Origin: Mycobacterium malmoense
Lineage (GTDB): Bacteria > Actinomycetota > Actinomycetes > Mycobacteriales > Mycobacteriaceae
DNA: 64,000 nt
Assembly (NCBI RefSeq): GCF_019645855.1
Contig: NZ_CP080999.1
Location: forward strand, 1,488,001 to 1,552,000
Direction of reading: 5' to 3'
The position numbers were made by a program, and so were the translations under genes. The notes under the pieces were generated by a model that made no database searches, had not been told where the DNA came from, and was given only the letters and a program-made list of their open reading frames with translations. Positions 1-7,920 of this stretch are shown here, in pieces (the first letter of the stretch is position 1; every line of letters starts with the position of its first letter).

Positions 1-2
1 CT

Positions 3-155
3 AAACGGCCCGATCTTCCACTGGAAGAGTTAGCCGAGTTAGCCAGAGTTGAGTACGAGGCCTACGCGAATCCGCTGGAGTGGGTGCGAGATCGCATCGT
101 GAAGTACTATGAGGCGGCGCATGCTGGCATTCTCGAAATGTACGGAAAAGGGTGA
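3..155 (+). CDS. C-terminal end of an unidentified protein (5' end outside window)
   Basis: An open frame enters from the window edge and ends at TGA 153-155, giving the last 50 residues of a protein. The peptide is acidic/aromatic and helix-like (it contains LEELAELARVEYEAYANPLE and ends EMYGKG), with codon use that looks coding. I do not recognise the family. It lies just upstream of a decayed restriction endonuclease, so it could belong to the same old defence or mobile region, but nothing in the visible part proves that. Confidence 0.45.
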   Translation, partial: KRPDLPLEELAELARVEYEAYANPLEWVRDRIVKYYEAAHAGILEMYGKG

Positions 156-239
156 CCCCATATCACAGTCACTTCTAGGCATGACCGAATGAGTTTGAGA
201 AATGCGCGGTCACCATCTGGCGGCTCAATTGCACCCGCG

Positions 240-616
240 ACAGGCGCATGCGACGTCACCCGTCCTAGCTGCGACGGAGGCCGCGACGCGGTCGAAGCGT
301 ACCAACTCGGACCAGTGGCGGACCCGTTCAAAATCGACTTTGCGCTTGAAGCGAAGTGCTACGCCGAGATGAACTCCGGTTGGCGTGCGACAGGTCAGCA
401 GGCTGGTTTCGCGCCTGCGGCACCGCAATTTCGGGGTCTCCGTCACGCTTTCGTATTTCACCCGCAGGTATACGACGAAGTGCGCGCAGACGGCCGCCCC
501 ATCGCGCTGGTCTGCGGTCGCGACGTCGCGGATACCCTACGGGCCACGGATATGGGGACGTGGTGGCGGTGAAGTCGTCGCTCGATACCTCGTTCCCTGC
601 CGAAGCGGAAGCTTGA
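240..616 (+). pseudogene. Frameshifted remnant of a Mrr-like restriction endonuclease (PD-(D/E)XK fold)
   Basis: Pieces of one protein are recognisable in three reading frames. In order they are GGRDAVEAYQLGPVADPF then IDFALEAKCY (an E-x-K nuclease signature), VSRLVSRLRHRNFGV, QVYDEVRADGRPIALVCGRD, and GYGDVVAVKSSLDTSF, ending at a stop at 614-616. This order matches the C-terminal catalytic domain of Mrr-type and AspBHI-like restriction endonucleases (family recall). At least three frame changes (near 400, 465 and 560) break it, and the N-terminal specificity domain is missing. It is a dead gene, not an enzyme. The family call rests on motif recognition only. Confidence 0.6.
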
Positions 617-662
617 ATCCTGCTCATCGAAGGGTCGCTGCCCAACAACGGGTTCGGTCAGA

Positions 663-1457
663 TCAGGACCTCTGGTCGAGCAACCGCACGACATCGACCA
701 TTAAGCGGAACGCCGAAAGAGTGGGGTAGAGCACGCGGCTGAGATCGCTCGTCAGTCTGAGGTTGAGCACGCCGGGGTCGGCGGTCTCGTACTGCTCCTG
801 CTCCGACATGCCAAGGACGGCCCAGGGTCGACCGTGCGCGAACACGGAGCACAACTGCCATGGCAGCAGTGGAGCCGCGTCCGTCGAGTGCTCCTCGGTG
901 TACTTAACCGCTGTACTGCTGCGATAGCCCTCCCGCACTTTCGCGGTCGAGATTTCGCGCGGGGTGGCGACGGAATCGAGTTTGGCCAGTTTGGCGTCGC
1001 GCGTCGTCTCGTCGGCCAGCCCGAGCGGTTCCAGCGCGATCCGTTGTTCGTTGAAGTTTCTCGCGTGCCAGCGCAACGTGCGCTCGATCCGTTCGTTGCG
1101 CAGCGACGGATGCAGAATCCAGAATGCCGCAGACAGGTTTTCAAGCGATCCGCGCACGAGACTGTAGACCGCATCAGCGTGCAACAGGCGCAGGTCGACT
1201 ACGAGCGACTTTGCGGCATGAAGGTGATCCACTCCGCCTACGAGGCACATTCGAGCAGCGTGAGACACGCAGTACGGGCTGCTCTTCTTGTCGTCGCCTG
1301 ACAGCGACGAACCGGGGCGTACCGGGAAGTCATTGGGATCTTGGATTCGTTCGGTCATCCTGTCGATGCTCGGCGCGATCTCCAACCATTTCGCCACCAC
1401 CCGCTCTTCGGGCAGTTCGGCGGCCACCTCGTCAACACTCACCAGACGATCGTCCAT
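663..1457 (-). CDS. Hypothetical protein, mostly helical (possibly DUF5677-like)
   Basis: A 264-residue protein with coding-like codon use, starting at ATG 1457. It has no signal peptide or obvious membrane span. The middle contains AAKSLVVDLRLLHADAVYSL followed by VRGSLENLSAAFWILHP and RTLRWHARNFNEQR. That pattern of long helices with a conserved R-x-x-L-E-N/x-A resembles HEPN-like or DUF5677-type proteins, but I cannot assign a function. It stands alone between two decayed genes, on the opposite strand, so it may be cargo of the same accessory region. Confidence 0.65.
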   Translation of the reverse strand: MDDRLVSVDEVAAELPEERVVAKWLEIAPSIDRMTERIQDPNDFPVRPGSSLSGDDKKSSPYCVSHAARMCLVGGVDHLHAAKSLVVDLRLLHADAVYSLVRGSLENLSAAFWILHPSLRNERIERTLRWHARNFNEQRIALEPLGLADETTRDAKLAKLDSVATPREISTAKVREGYRSSTAVKYTEEHSTDAAPLLPWQLCSVFAHGRPWAVLGMSEQEQYETADPGVLNLRLTSDLSRVLYPTLSAFRLMVDVVRLLDQRS

Positions 1458-1611
1458 CTTTCCACCGACAAGACCCCTTAGATGCGTTGGGGATATATCT
1501 CTCGAGCTGCGTAATCTCTACTCCGCCGTACCTCCGACTGCACCGATACCGCCGTGAACCCCTATACGACCGTAGCCAAACGAACCAGGGTGTCCAGGGG
1601 CATGAGGAATT

Positions 1612-1940
1612 TGTCAACGGCGGCCGAAAATTGACCCCTTTTTCACCGCGTCGACACAAGGTCAGTTTTCAGACGTCGCCGACCGAATTGCCCGGTGGTG
1701 ATCAGAAGAACTGCCCGCTGGCGGCCACGAAATCTGCCCAGGGGTTGCCACCAACGGCGCCGGTATGGCGGTTGGGCCAAGGCGTTCACCCCCTTGCCGA
1801 CCATGGCTTGGGTGAGTCGGATGTTGTCGCCGTTAGTTGGCAGACGCGAGCATGGTGGAGGAGTCGGCCGACGGTGGCGGTGGCCAGTGTCTTGGGCATG
1901 AGTTCGTCGAATCCTGCGGGGTGGAGGTTGCTCGACACGG
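1612..1940 (-). mobile_element. Decayed IS21-family remnant (IstB C-terminus plus terminal sequence)
   Basis: On the minus strand two frames carry the typical IstB C-terminus: SNLHPAGFDELMPKTLATAT then VGRLLHHARV, and, after a frameshift near 1830, DNIRLTQAMVGKGVNALAQ. About 130 bp beyond the end of IstB lies ttgtcaacggcggccgaaaa followed by ttgacccc (1611-1638), the sort of end sequence seen in IS21-type elements (recall). The ATPase core of IstB, all of IstA and the other end are missing, so the copy is inactive. It sits between a hypothetical gene and a frameshifted mobile-type gene, in a stretch (1458-2050) with no intact gene. Confidence 0.55.
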
Positions 1941-2050
1941 CATTCCGCGCGACCACTCCTGACGCCGCCGCAGCTCCGGCGCCCACCGCAGCCGCCTCTG
2001 CCCGTCCCGCCAACCGGTCGGCCACTGACCGCCTCGCGGGACTCAGCACG

Positions 2051-2600
2051 GTGGAGGTCCTCGGCAAGAAGCACCGCATCGTCTTCTCGGCGCGGGCAGA
2101 GCAGGGTGTCGTGTTGATCGAGGTGATCTGCGCCGGCCCCCGTACCGGGAACGCGGTGTACGACGTCGCCAACGCCCTCGTGCGGTCGGGGCGGCTCACA
2201 AGAGGAAGCGACCCAGCTCTGGGATGCGTTGGCGCTGCTCGAGGTTGTCGCCGAGTGTGCGGGGATCGACGGCTGGGACTACCGGCCCCGCCCCGCCGAA
2301 GCGCATTTCGTCCGCGCGTTGGTGCAACTCGGCCTGCTTCCCGAGGATCTCGCTGGAGTTGTTTCCCGAGCCGAGGCGGAGGCCGCGATGCGGGACGGCT
2401 ACGACGAGACCGGACAGCCCGACACCTACGCCGCGCTGACCGCCGTCATGCGGGCGGCCCGCACCCGGTCGGACTACGGGGACGTGACGGACATCCTCCG
2501 TCGCCGGTCCGAGGAACGGTGCGGCGCGGAGATGCCGCGGGCGCGGGCCACGTGCGTCCGCCGTGTCGGACACGCGGGTCCGCACCGCGCGACCGGATGA
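2051..2600 (+). pseudogene. Frameshifted gene, mobile-element-type hypothetical protein
   Basis: The first half (GTG 2051) reads VEVLGKKHRIVFSARAEQGV ... GPRTGNAVYDVANALVRSGR LT. The frame then shifts by one base near 2202 (ctcacaagaggaagcg) into EEATQLWDALALLEVVAECA ... RRRSEERCGAEMPRARATC and ends at TGA 2598-2600. The join T|EEATQLWDAL is natural in sense, so one extra A, or two lost bases, broke a protein of about 180 residues. The second half keeps two cysteines and a GHAGPH end. I recall such proteins in actinobacterial integrative elements, with no known function. The lesion could also be a sequencing error. Confidence 0.5.
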
Positions 2601-2642
2601 GGCCCGTGTCGGAGGGTTAGCTAGTGAAGTCGACATAGCTGA

Positions 2643-2706
2643 GCAAACTTATGTTTGCGGTTATCCGCTAGTAGTTGCGCATTGAACTAAAATTCGGGGG
2701 GGGGGG
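2643..2706 (+). promoter_or_regulatory. Dyad, TAAAAT box and 11-G homopolymer upstream of the first GjpA-like gene
   Basis: A perfect dyad GCAAAC-TTAT-GTTTGC occupies 2643-2658. A TAAAAT hexamer (2688-2693) is followed after two bases by eleven G residues (2696-2706). The same parts at the same spacing occur before the paralogue at 12.4 kb, with ten Gs. The G run lies about 180 bases before the start codon, where transcription could begin if TAAAAT is the -10 box. A further conserved leader word, ctcagctaccttctgaccat (2832-2851), sits just before the ribosome site. Regulatory function is inferred from conservation. Confidence 0.5.
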
Positions 2707-2884
2707 TAACTCCAGGCTTTTTAAAATATCTATGAACATTGGTTACTTTATCCAACAACGTTTGCGATACGCGACGTTCGCTGGCCCAACTTGGACGGTA
2801 TCAGCCGAACTCGCCCGGAACTCAGGTTGTTCTCAGCTACCTTCTGACCATCGTCATCCGAATACCCGATCTAAGGAGATGGTC

Positions 2885-4069
2885 GTGGAACTTACAGCCC
2901 GCCCCCACATCACCGCTGGGGTCGCCCTGGCCAGCGCCGCCGTCCTCGCCGCCGGTCCGCTGGCCCAGCACCTGCCCGACCTTCGCCTGGCCCAACCGTT
3001 ATCCCAGGTGAAGGTGTCCGACATTCGGCTTACCGACGCCGCCGACAGCGTGGTCGACCTGTTCACCGGGGTTGAAAGTGAACTCGCGGGACTTGCCGGC
3101 GGGGCCGCTGCGACCGCCGTACCCGCGGACGTCGTCAGCTCCATTACCGGGAACGTGATCGTCCAGACCTGGAACGACGCCTACAACACCGTCGTCACCA
3201 ATCTGCCGCAGCTTGCCAATCAATGGCTTGCGGATCCATTCCCGGTGTTGCAGCAGATCGGTGACAACTGGGTCGGCTATGCCAACGCCTACGTCTTGGC
3301 CTACCAGCGGGCGGGCTTGGCGGCTGCCAATACTTTTGGCCCGGGCGGCACCGCCTGGCAGGCCATTACCACGGCGAATGCCACGCTCGCGGCGGGCGGC
3401 CCAAACGCTGTTACCAATGCGTTGAATCAATTTTTTATCGGGGTGGTAGAGAACCCGTTCATTAGTATCGGTGAGCCGCTGGAAGGAATCTTGCGTATCC
3501 CGGGTAATGTGCTGGCGAACGTCTCAAACCTGTACAACTGGACGGTTTCCGCGCCTAGCGTCTTAGACCCCAACTTACTGACGGATCTTGCCGACGACCT
3601 CACGGAGAAATTACCCCAGCTCGTAAGTTATGGTGTGGGGCCCTCTCTTGGTTCGGCGTTGCAGGCATGGAACGCTGGGAATCCGATAACGGCATTCACC
3701 TATTTATTGAATACTCCCGGTGCGTTCGTTGACACGCTGCTCAAGGGCATCCAAACCAACCCGAGAGTGGCGCCTAGGTCTGGACTCTTAACCCTGGCAA
3801 TAAACGGATGGCTTGAGCAGCTGATCCATTTTGGCCCCACGTGGGGCCAACAAATGGCCGCCCCTCTGGCGGCCACGCCCCAGCAATTCGTGAACACGCT
3901 GACCAACGGGTGGAGTCCGATGATCAACAGCTTGAGCACTCAATTGACGGCAATGCTGCAGGGCCTGCCGTCGTTCGTGTCGAATCTCCCGTCGATGATA
4001 AGCAACTTCGGCGGAGCGCTGGCGGGCCAAATCGGATTGTTGATCGCCAATCTCCTCAAGTTGCTGTAA
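2885..4069 (+). CDS. Secreted/outer-envelope protein, GjpA-like porin family (paralogue 1)
   Basis: A 394-residue protein. GTG 2885 is preferred because AAGGAG (2873-2878) is six bases upstream; ATG 2879 abuts that site. The N-terminus is ELTARPHITAGVALASAAVL followed by a short Ala-rich stretch, a signal or anchor segment. The rest is rich in Ala, Asn, Leu and Pro, lacks cysteine clusters, and ends with repeated amphipathic stretches (QGLPSFVSNLPSMISNFGG). This fits the mycobacterial secreted family that databases label GjpA-like outer membrane porin (recall). A pore function is not shown by the sequence. The paralogue at 12686 shares leader, N-terminus and terminator design. Confidence 0.6.
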   Translation: MELTARPHITAGVALASAAVLAAGPLAQHLPDLRLAQPLSQVKVSDIRLTDAADSVVDLFTGVESELAGLAGGAAATAVPADVVSSITGNVIVQTWNDAYNTVVTNLPQLANQWLADPFPVLQQIGDNWVGYANAYVLAYQRAGLAAANTFGPGGTAWQAITTANATLAAGGPNAVTNALNQFFIGVVENPFISIGEPLEGILRIPGNVLANVSNLYNWTVSAPSVLDPNLLTDLADDLTEKLPQLVSYGVGPSLGSALQAWNAGNPITAFTYLLNTPGAFVDTLLKGIQTNPRVAPRSGLLTLAINGWLEQLIHFGPTWGQQMAAPLAATPQQFVNTLTNGWSPMINSLSTQLTAMLQGLPSFVSNLPSMISNFGGALAGQIGLLIANLLKLL

Positions 4070-4114
4070 CTCCGGCGGTGGTCGCCGATGCGAGCCGGTG
4101 ACCGCCAAACGGCG

Positions 4115-4154
4115 ATCGGTCCCCTTTGCGAGTTATCTGGCGAAGGGGACCGAT
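4115..4154 (+). terminator. Hairpin terminator after GjpA-like gene 1
   Basis: Perfect 12-bp arms (atcggtcccctt at 4115-4126, aaggggaccgat at 4143-4154) with a 16-base loop, followed by tgtttg. It lies 46 bases after the stop codon of the GjpA-like gene. The sequence just before it, gtcgccgatgcgagccggtg, also occurs after the paralogue. Confidence 0.7.
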
Positions 4155-4231
4155 TGTTTGTCGGCACGCTCATGCGATGGCTCACCGCGAGAACCGACGG
4201 GTATGGATTTTAGGCGGATCGCGTCGCACGC

Positions 4232-4744
4232 CTACTTTTGCGCACTTGGGCAGTAGGCGCCGATGGCGGCCTGAGCCAAGTGCTCGGCATCGTCATGCGT
4301 GAACCGCGGGGACCCTGCGGTGACATCCTGATTCTCGGCAGCCAAGATGTCGTTCACCGTCGAGTCGAGCGGCTCCGGCGTCGGCGGCAGCAGCGAAAAA
4401 CAGGTGTGATGACCAAACTCCATGAACCGCTGACGGACGCCCTCGATGCCGTTATCCGTGATCCCGTAATTGGTCAACATGGACAGGAACCGACTGTCCG
4501 CTCCGTCAGCCGGGGCTGACGCTTTCCGCGATGCAGTAACCGTCACCGTCTGCAGCGCCGACGATGACGCCGTCCTGTCCCGCAGGAAATAGTCGGCCAC
4601 GGCGCTCAGGCCGACCAAGGCAGCTAACGCGATGGCTGTCGCTAGGACGATGACCCCGATGGCCTTCGACCCGGGTGGGCGTGCCGGCCGTGGCTGCCTG
4701 TGGAGCTCCGATCGGGTCGGGACGCCGTGGTCCTCGGCAGTCAT
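4232..4744 (-). CDS. DUF732 domain membrane-anchored protein
   Basis: A 170-residue protein starting at ATG 4744 (MTAEDHGVPTRSELH), chosen because AAAGGAGG lies a few bases upstream. A cytoplasmic Arg/Pro-rich head of about 28 residues is followed by one membrane helix (AIGVIVLATAIALAALVGLS), then an exported domain. That domain has the DUF732 pattern: FLSMLTNYGITDNGIEGVRQ, one cysteine mid-domain and one near the end (GAYCPSAQK) that probably pair. DUF732 is a mycobacterial secreted domain of unknown function. A second DUF732 gene follows at 4951 in the same orientation, 206 bases upstream of this start. Confidence 0.75.
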   Translation of the reverse strand: MTAEDHGVPTRSELHRQPRPARPPGSKAIGVIVLATAIALAALVGLSAVADYFLRDRTASSSALQTVTVTASRKASAPADGADSRFLSMLTNYGITDNGIEGVRQRFMEFGHHTCFSLLPPTPEPLDSTVNDILAAENQDVTAGSPRFTHDDAEHLAQAAIGAYCPSAQK

Positions 4745-4950
4745 GCGCTGCCTCCTTTGACTCCCGGGTCGTCGCCACGGGCGCTCGCGCTGCATGGACT
4801 AGGTCCATACCCTGCCGGACTTTCCCAGGTCACGCCAAGTCCAATCACTATAACTACGATCGCATTTTCGCGAGGCAATCAGGGGCCTGGGTCCCAAACG
4901 GCGTAGTCACAGCTGTGCCGGCGGTGACCGGTCACCGGTGATCGCGACGA

Positions 4951-5568
4951 TTACGACCCTCCGCTAACCAGATTGCCGTTTTGCGGGCAGTACGCGTGAA
5001 CCGAGATGGCCACATAAGCGTCGGCATCGCCGGCGAGTGCCGGATTGCTCGCGCGAAACGCCGCGACTATCTGAGGCACCGTCATCCCTTGACGGATGTC
5101 GTCGCACACCATCTTGCCGTTGTAGACGGCGGCCTCGGGATTGGCGAATGAGATGCCCCGGTCGTTGAGGGCCTGTATGTACTTATTGTCCTGATCTGGT
5201 GTCGACGCGATCGACGGCGGCGCAGCGGATGGCGATGACGCCGTGGTCGGTGCGGTAGGGACAGATGTCGCGCCGGTGGGCGGCGGCTGCTGCCCCTTGG
5301 TATCCGGGGTTAACACCCAAAAAACCAGAATGATCGCCCCTGCCAGCGCGAGACCGCCCAGGAGCAGCGCACCGGCTTTGCGCCAAGTCGCGCTCCATGA
5401 TTGGCGGCCGGCCGTCGGTTCGCTCCGTTTGCCATCGCCGTCGTCGTCGCGCGGGGATATGCGACCGACTTCATCCGAAGCCGCATGATTAGGCGCCGCT
5501 ACCGTCTCGGCGCGGTCGACCGCGAAGGTTTCATCGGCACCTCCGAGCGGCTCGGCCATGAGGGCCAT
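4951..5568 (-). CDS. DUF732 domain membrane-anchored protein (second copy)
   Basis: The C-terminal half has a membrane helix (AGALLLGGLALAGAIILVFW), a Pro/Thr/Ser-rich linker, then a DUF732 domain: YIQALNDRGISFANPEAAVY, MVCDDIRQGMTVPQIVAAFR and VSVHAYC-like end SVHAYCPQNG, with two cysteines. The start is uncertain: ATG 5568 (MALMAEPLGG) or 5559 give about 205 or 202 residues. The frame is open upstream to 5886, and ATG 5742 would sit 27 bases from the divergent gene at 5770. No clear ribosome site decides it. The role is unknown; it is probably an envelope protein. Confidence 0.65.
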   Translation of the reverse strand: MALMAEPLGGADETFAVDRAETVAAPNHAASDEVGRISPRDDDGDGKRSEPTAGRQSWSATWRKAGALLLGGLALAGAIILVFWVLTPDTKGQQPPPTGATSVPTAPTTASSPSAAPPSIASTPDQDNKYIQALNDRGISFANPEAAVYNGKMVCDDIRQGMTVPQIVAAFRASNPALAGDADAYVAISVHAYCPQNGNLVSGGS

Positions 5569-5769
5569 GGTAAGCCCGAGAACCAGATACGAAGTGCCGG
5601 GAATGACCGCGCCCACCTTTGCGCTTTCAACCGACGATGTGAGAGCCTCACATCGCTCGGTGCCAAAAGGTGTCCGGGCCGTCAGAAGCTCTGCCGTGCT
5701 TGGGAGTGCGGTTATGTCGGTCTCACGCGTCGCCGCCGGCATGGTGCCGCGGGTCGGATCGAGCGCGCG

Positions 5770-6021
5770 ATGAACCTGCTTCGGCGCGTGCTGCGATATC
5801 AGGTCAGCATCGGGGCGCTGATCGAGGTGGCGCTGTGGCTGGCGATTCCATACCTGTCCATTGGCTTCGTGTGGGCGATCGTGCACGCCGAGCAGACACA
5901 GCGGGTTCAGGCGCGGCTAGAAAACGTATTGCCGGCAGGCGCCGACGTTGTGGCCTTCGGACTAACGGCGGCGCTGTGGCCGGCTTCGATCCAAATCACC
6001 GATGCGTGCCCGCCCGCGTGA
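5770..6021 (+). CDS. Small mycobacterial membrane protein
   Basis: An 83-residue protein starting MNLLRRVLRYQVSIGALIEV, with two membrane segments: ALIEVALWLAIPYLSIGFVW, and a second near ADVVAFGLTAALWPASI. The head is basic and the tail is ITDACPPA. I recall similar small proteins widely in mycobacteria, without assigned function. It is divergent from the DUF732 gene at 4951, and its stop is 34 bases from the end of the convergent TetR gene at 6055. Confidence 0.65.
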   Translation: MNLLRRVLRYQVSIGALIEVALWLAIPYLSIGFVWAIVHAEQTQRVQARLENVLPAGADVVAFGLTAALWPASIQITDACPPA

Positions 6022-6054
6022 TAGGCAGCGGGACACGGCCTTTCGATGGGTCCG

Positions 6055-6711
6055 CTAGGGTGTACCGTTCTCGGCGATTTGATCGATCGTCCGCGGCGTC
6101 ACGTCCAGTCCGCGCAGGCAGAACCGGAGCGTACGTTCGCGGACTTCGGCGCGGTCCCAGCGATGTGTCGTCCACTGCCGCTGAGTGGCCGCCCACACCA
6201 CGCCGTCTATCGACTTTGCCGCGGTCGCCGGAACGACGTCTTGAAACACGCCAAGCTCCAGGCCGCGCTGAAGCTGCTCGACGAGCGGCTCGAGAATTGC
6301 GTCGTACGCCGGCGACGCCATCCCGGCGGAGGAGAACATCTCCGACTGGGCCTGCAGCGACAGGCGCCGTAGCTTGAACTCGGTGTTCTCGTCGAATGTG
6401 AGGTCGAGCCGCCCGTCGATCCAGGCGGCCACTCCCTCTACCGGGCTGGCGGTGTTCGCCATTTTTCTTCTCAGCCTTAGTGTTTCGACGCGGGCCAGCT
6501 CCAAAAAGACCGCCGCAACCAACTGGTCCTTCGATTCAAAATGTCGGTAGAACGCACGGGTACTCAGCTGAGCGCGTTCCAGGACCGCGGCGATGCTGAG
6601 CCCGCGGGCTCCCCCGTCGTGCATCGACTTCGACGCGGCGGTCAGGATCGCGCAACGCACATTGGGGTCGGGGGCAAGCTTGTCGCGTCGTCGCGACAAC
6701 GGGCGGCTCAT
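6055..6711 (-). CDS. TetR family transcriptional regulator (tandem copy A)
   Basis: A 218-residue protein. The N-terminal helix-turn-helix is typical: ILTAASKSMHDGGARGLSIA then AVLERAQLSTRAFYRHFESK, followed by DQLVAAVFLE. The C-terminal ligand/dimer domain runs from about residue 70 to the end, with VEQLQRGLELGVFQDVVPAT and GVVWAATQRQW. It is very similar along its whole length to the regulator at 6889, so the two are a tandem duplication. The start ATG 6711 is preceded by a modest AGG site. The ligand is unknown. The nearest candidate target is the F420-type oxidoreductase at 7921. Confidence 0.85.
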   Translation of the reverse strand: MSRPLSRRRDKLAPDPNVRCAILTAASKSMHDGGARGLSIAAVLERAQLSTRAFYRHFESKDQLVAAVFLELARVETLRLRRKMANTASPVEGVAAWIDGRLDLTFDENTEFKLRRLSLQAQSEMFSSAGMASPAYDAILEPLVEQLQRGLELGVFQDVVPATAAKSIDGVVWAATQRQWTTHRWDRAEVRERTLRFCLRGLDVTPRTIDQIAENGTP

Positions 6712-6888
6712 GTGCGCCTGCCAAGGGTGGTCAGGTTCTGCAGCTGTGTCATAGGTGCGTAAGTACCCCGCGAAACCGTCCGCGAAAACACTCCGTCGTT
6801 AGGCCGTAATCGAGCGGGCCCAAGTATCCGAAATCAACGTTTTCACTTAACGTGGCGAGGCTGCCGGCGGTGTCGGGCCAACCGAGGG

Positions 6889-7593
6889 CTAACCGGCGGG
6901 CACGTCAACCCTGGTGATTCGTTCGATCGTTTCTGGCGTCACGCCCAGCCCCCGCAGGCAGAACCGCAGCGCACGTTCGCGAACTTCCCCACGGTCCCAA
7001 TGATTTACCGTCCACTGCCGCTGAGTGCCCGCCCACACCACACCGTGTATCGACTTTGCCGCGGTCACCGGAACGATGTCCTTGAACACCCCAAGTTCCA
7101 GGCCGCGCTGAAGCTGCTCGACGAGTGGCTCGAGGATCGCCGTGTGTGTGGGCGAGACCATCTCGGGGGAGGAGAACACCGTCGATTCGGCCTCCAAAGC
7201 CACTTGGCGTAGTTCTGTTTTGATGTCTTCGTCGAACGCGAGGTCGAGCCGTCCCTCGATCCAGGCGGCCACCGCCTCAACCGGTGTGGCGGCCGCCGCC
7301 ATTTTTGTTCTTAGTCGAAGCACTTCGAGGCGGGTTATCTCGAGAAAGACCGCCGCGACCAGCTGGTCCTTCGATTGGAAGTGTCGGTAGAACGCGCGGG
7401 TGCTCAGCTGAGCTCGAGCGAGGACTGCGGCGACGTTGAGCCCTCGAACCCCCTGCTCCCGAACGCATTTCGACGCCGCGGTCACAATGGCGCGGCGCAC
7501 ATCAGGATCGGGAGCGAGCTTATTTCGTCGTCGCGTGCCCGGCTGGCCGTTGTATGACTGGTTGCGTGTGAGCGGATCCCCCTGTTCCGTCAT
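6889..7593 (-). CDS. TetR family transcriptional regulator (tandem copy B)
   Basis: A 234-residue protein with the same architecture as its neighbour: AIVTAASKCVREQGVRGLNV, AAVLARAQLSTRAFYRHFQS, then LEPLVEQLQRGLELGVFKDI and GVVWAGTQRQW. It is longer at both ends (MTEQGDPLTRNQSY ahead of the HTH). The recognition helix (LSTRAFYRHF) is identical in both copies, so they may bind the same operator, while differences in the C-terminal half could give different ligands. The gene is divergent from the oxidoreductase at 7921. Confidence 0.85.
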   Translation of the reverse strand: MTEQGDPLTRNQSYNGQPGTRRRNKLAPDPDVRRAIVTAASKCVREQGVRGLNVAAVLARAQLSTRAFYRHFQSKDQLVAAVFLEITRLEVLRLRTKMAAAATPVEAVAAWIEGRLDLAFDEDIKTELRQVALEAESTVFSSPEMVSPTHTAILEPLVEQLQRGLELGVFKDIVPVTAAKSIHGVVWAGTQRQWTVNHWDRGEVRERALRFCLRGLGVTPETIERITRVDVPAG

Positions 7594-7920
7594 AGATAAC
7601 GAAAATAATCCGCTAATCGTTCGTACACATGCACTTTCGTCAAGCCGAAGTTAACAAAATTATCAGTCATGTGTGCAATGAGTCAGGCCCATGTTGGCGG
7701 GCGCATGACCCGGGCGAAGGCGCGACGGTGTCAGTCAACGCAGCTTCTCAGCCCGTCGAGCGCGGCATCGGCAAATCGATTGTCGTGGGAAGACGTTTGC
7801 CGGTATCCATGCCGGTTAGGTTCCTCACATCGCCGCGCCGGAGGCCAGGAACTCGCTATCTGAAAATGGACGCTCTCAATCAATCGGCCGATCACCGCCG
7901 GGCCTGACAGCGGAGCCGCG
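7594..7920. other. Divergent intergenic region between TetR copy B and an LLM oxidoreductase
   Basis: 327 bases without a gene. The first 80 are A/T-rich for this genome (ataacgaaaataatccgcta onwards) and probably hold the regulator promoter. I see a loose AACGA...TCGTT pair there, but no convincing palindrome. The rest looks like non-coding GC-rich sequence. Confidence 0.4.

Noticed and set aside
1124..2050. N-terminal part of a long plus-strand frame running into the 2051 gene
   Set aside because: It is antisense to the hypothetical gene and the IstB remnant and has no protein-like character; only the part after 2051 looks coding.
2739..3011. A conserved alternative frame (YLLTIVIRIPDLRRWSWNL) shared by both GjpA-like leaders
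   Set aside because: The match is explained by nucleotide identity of the leader and gene start; no ribosome site supports a separate peptide.
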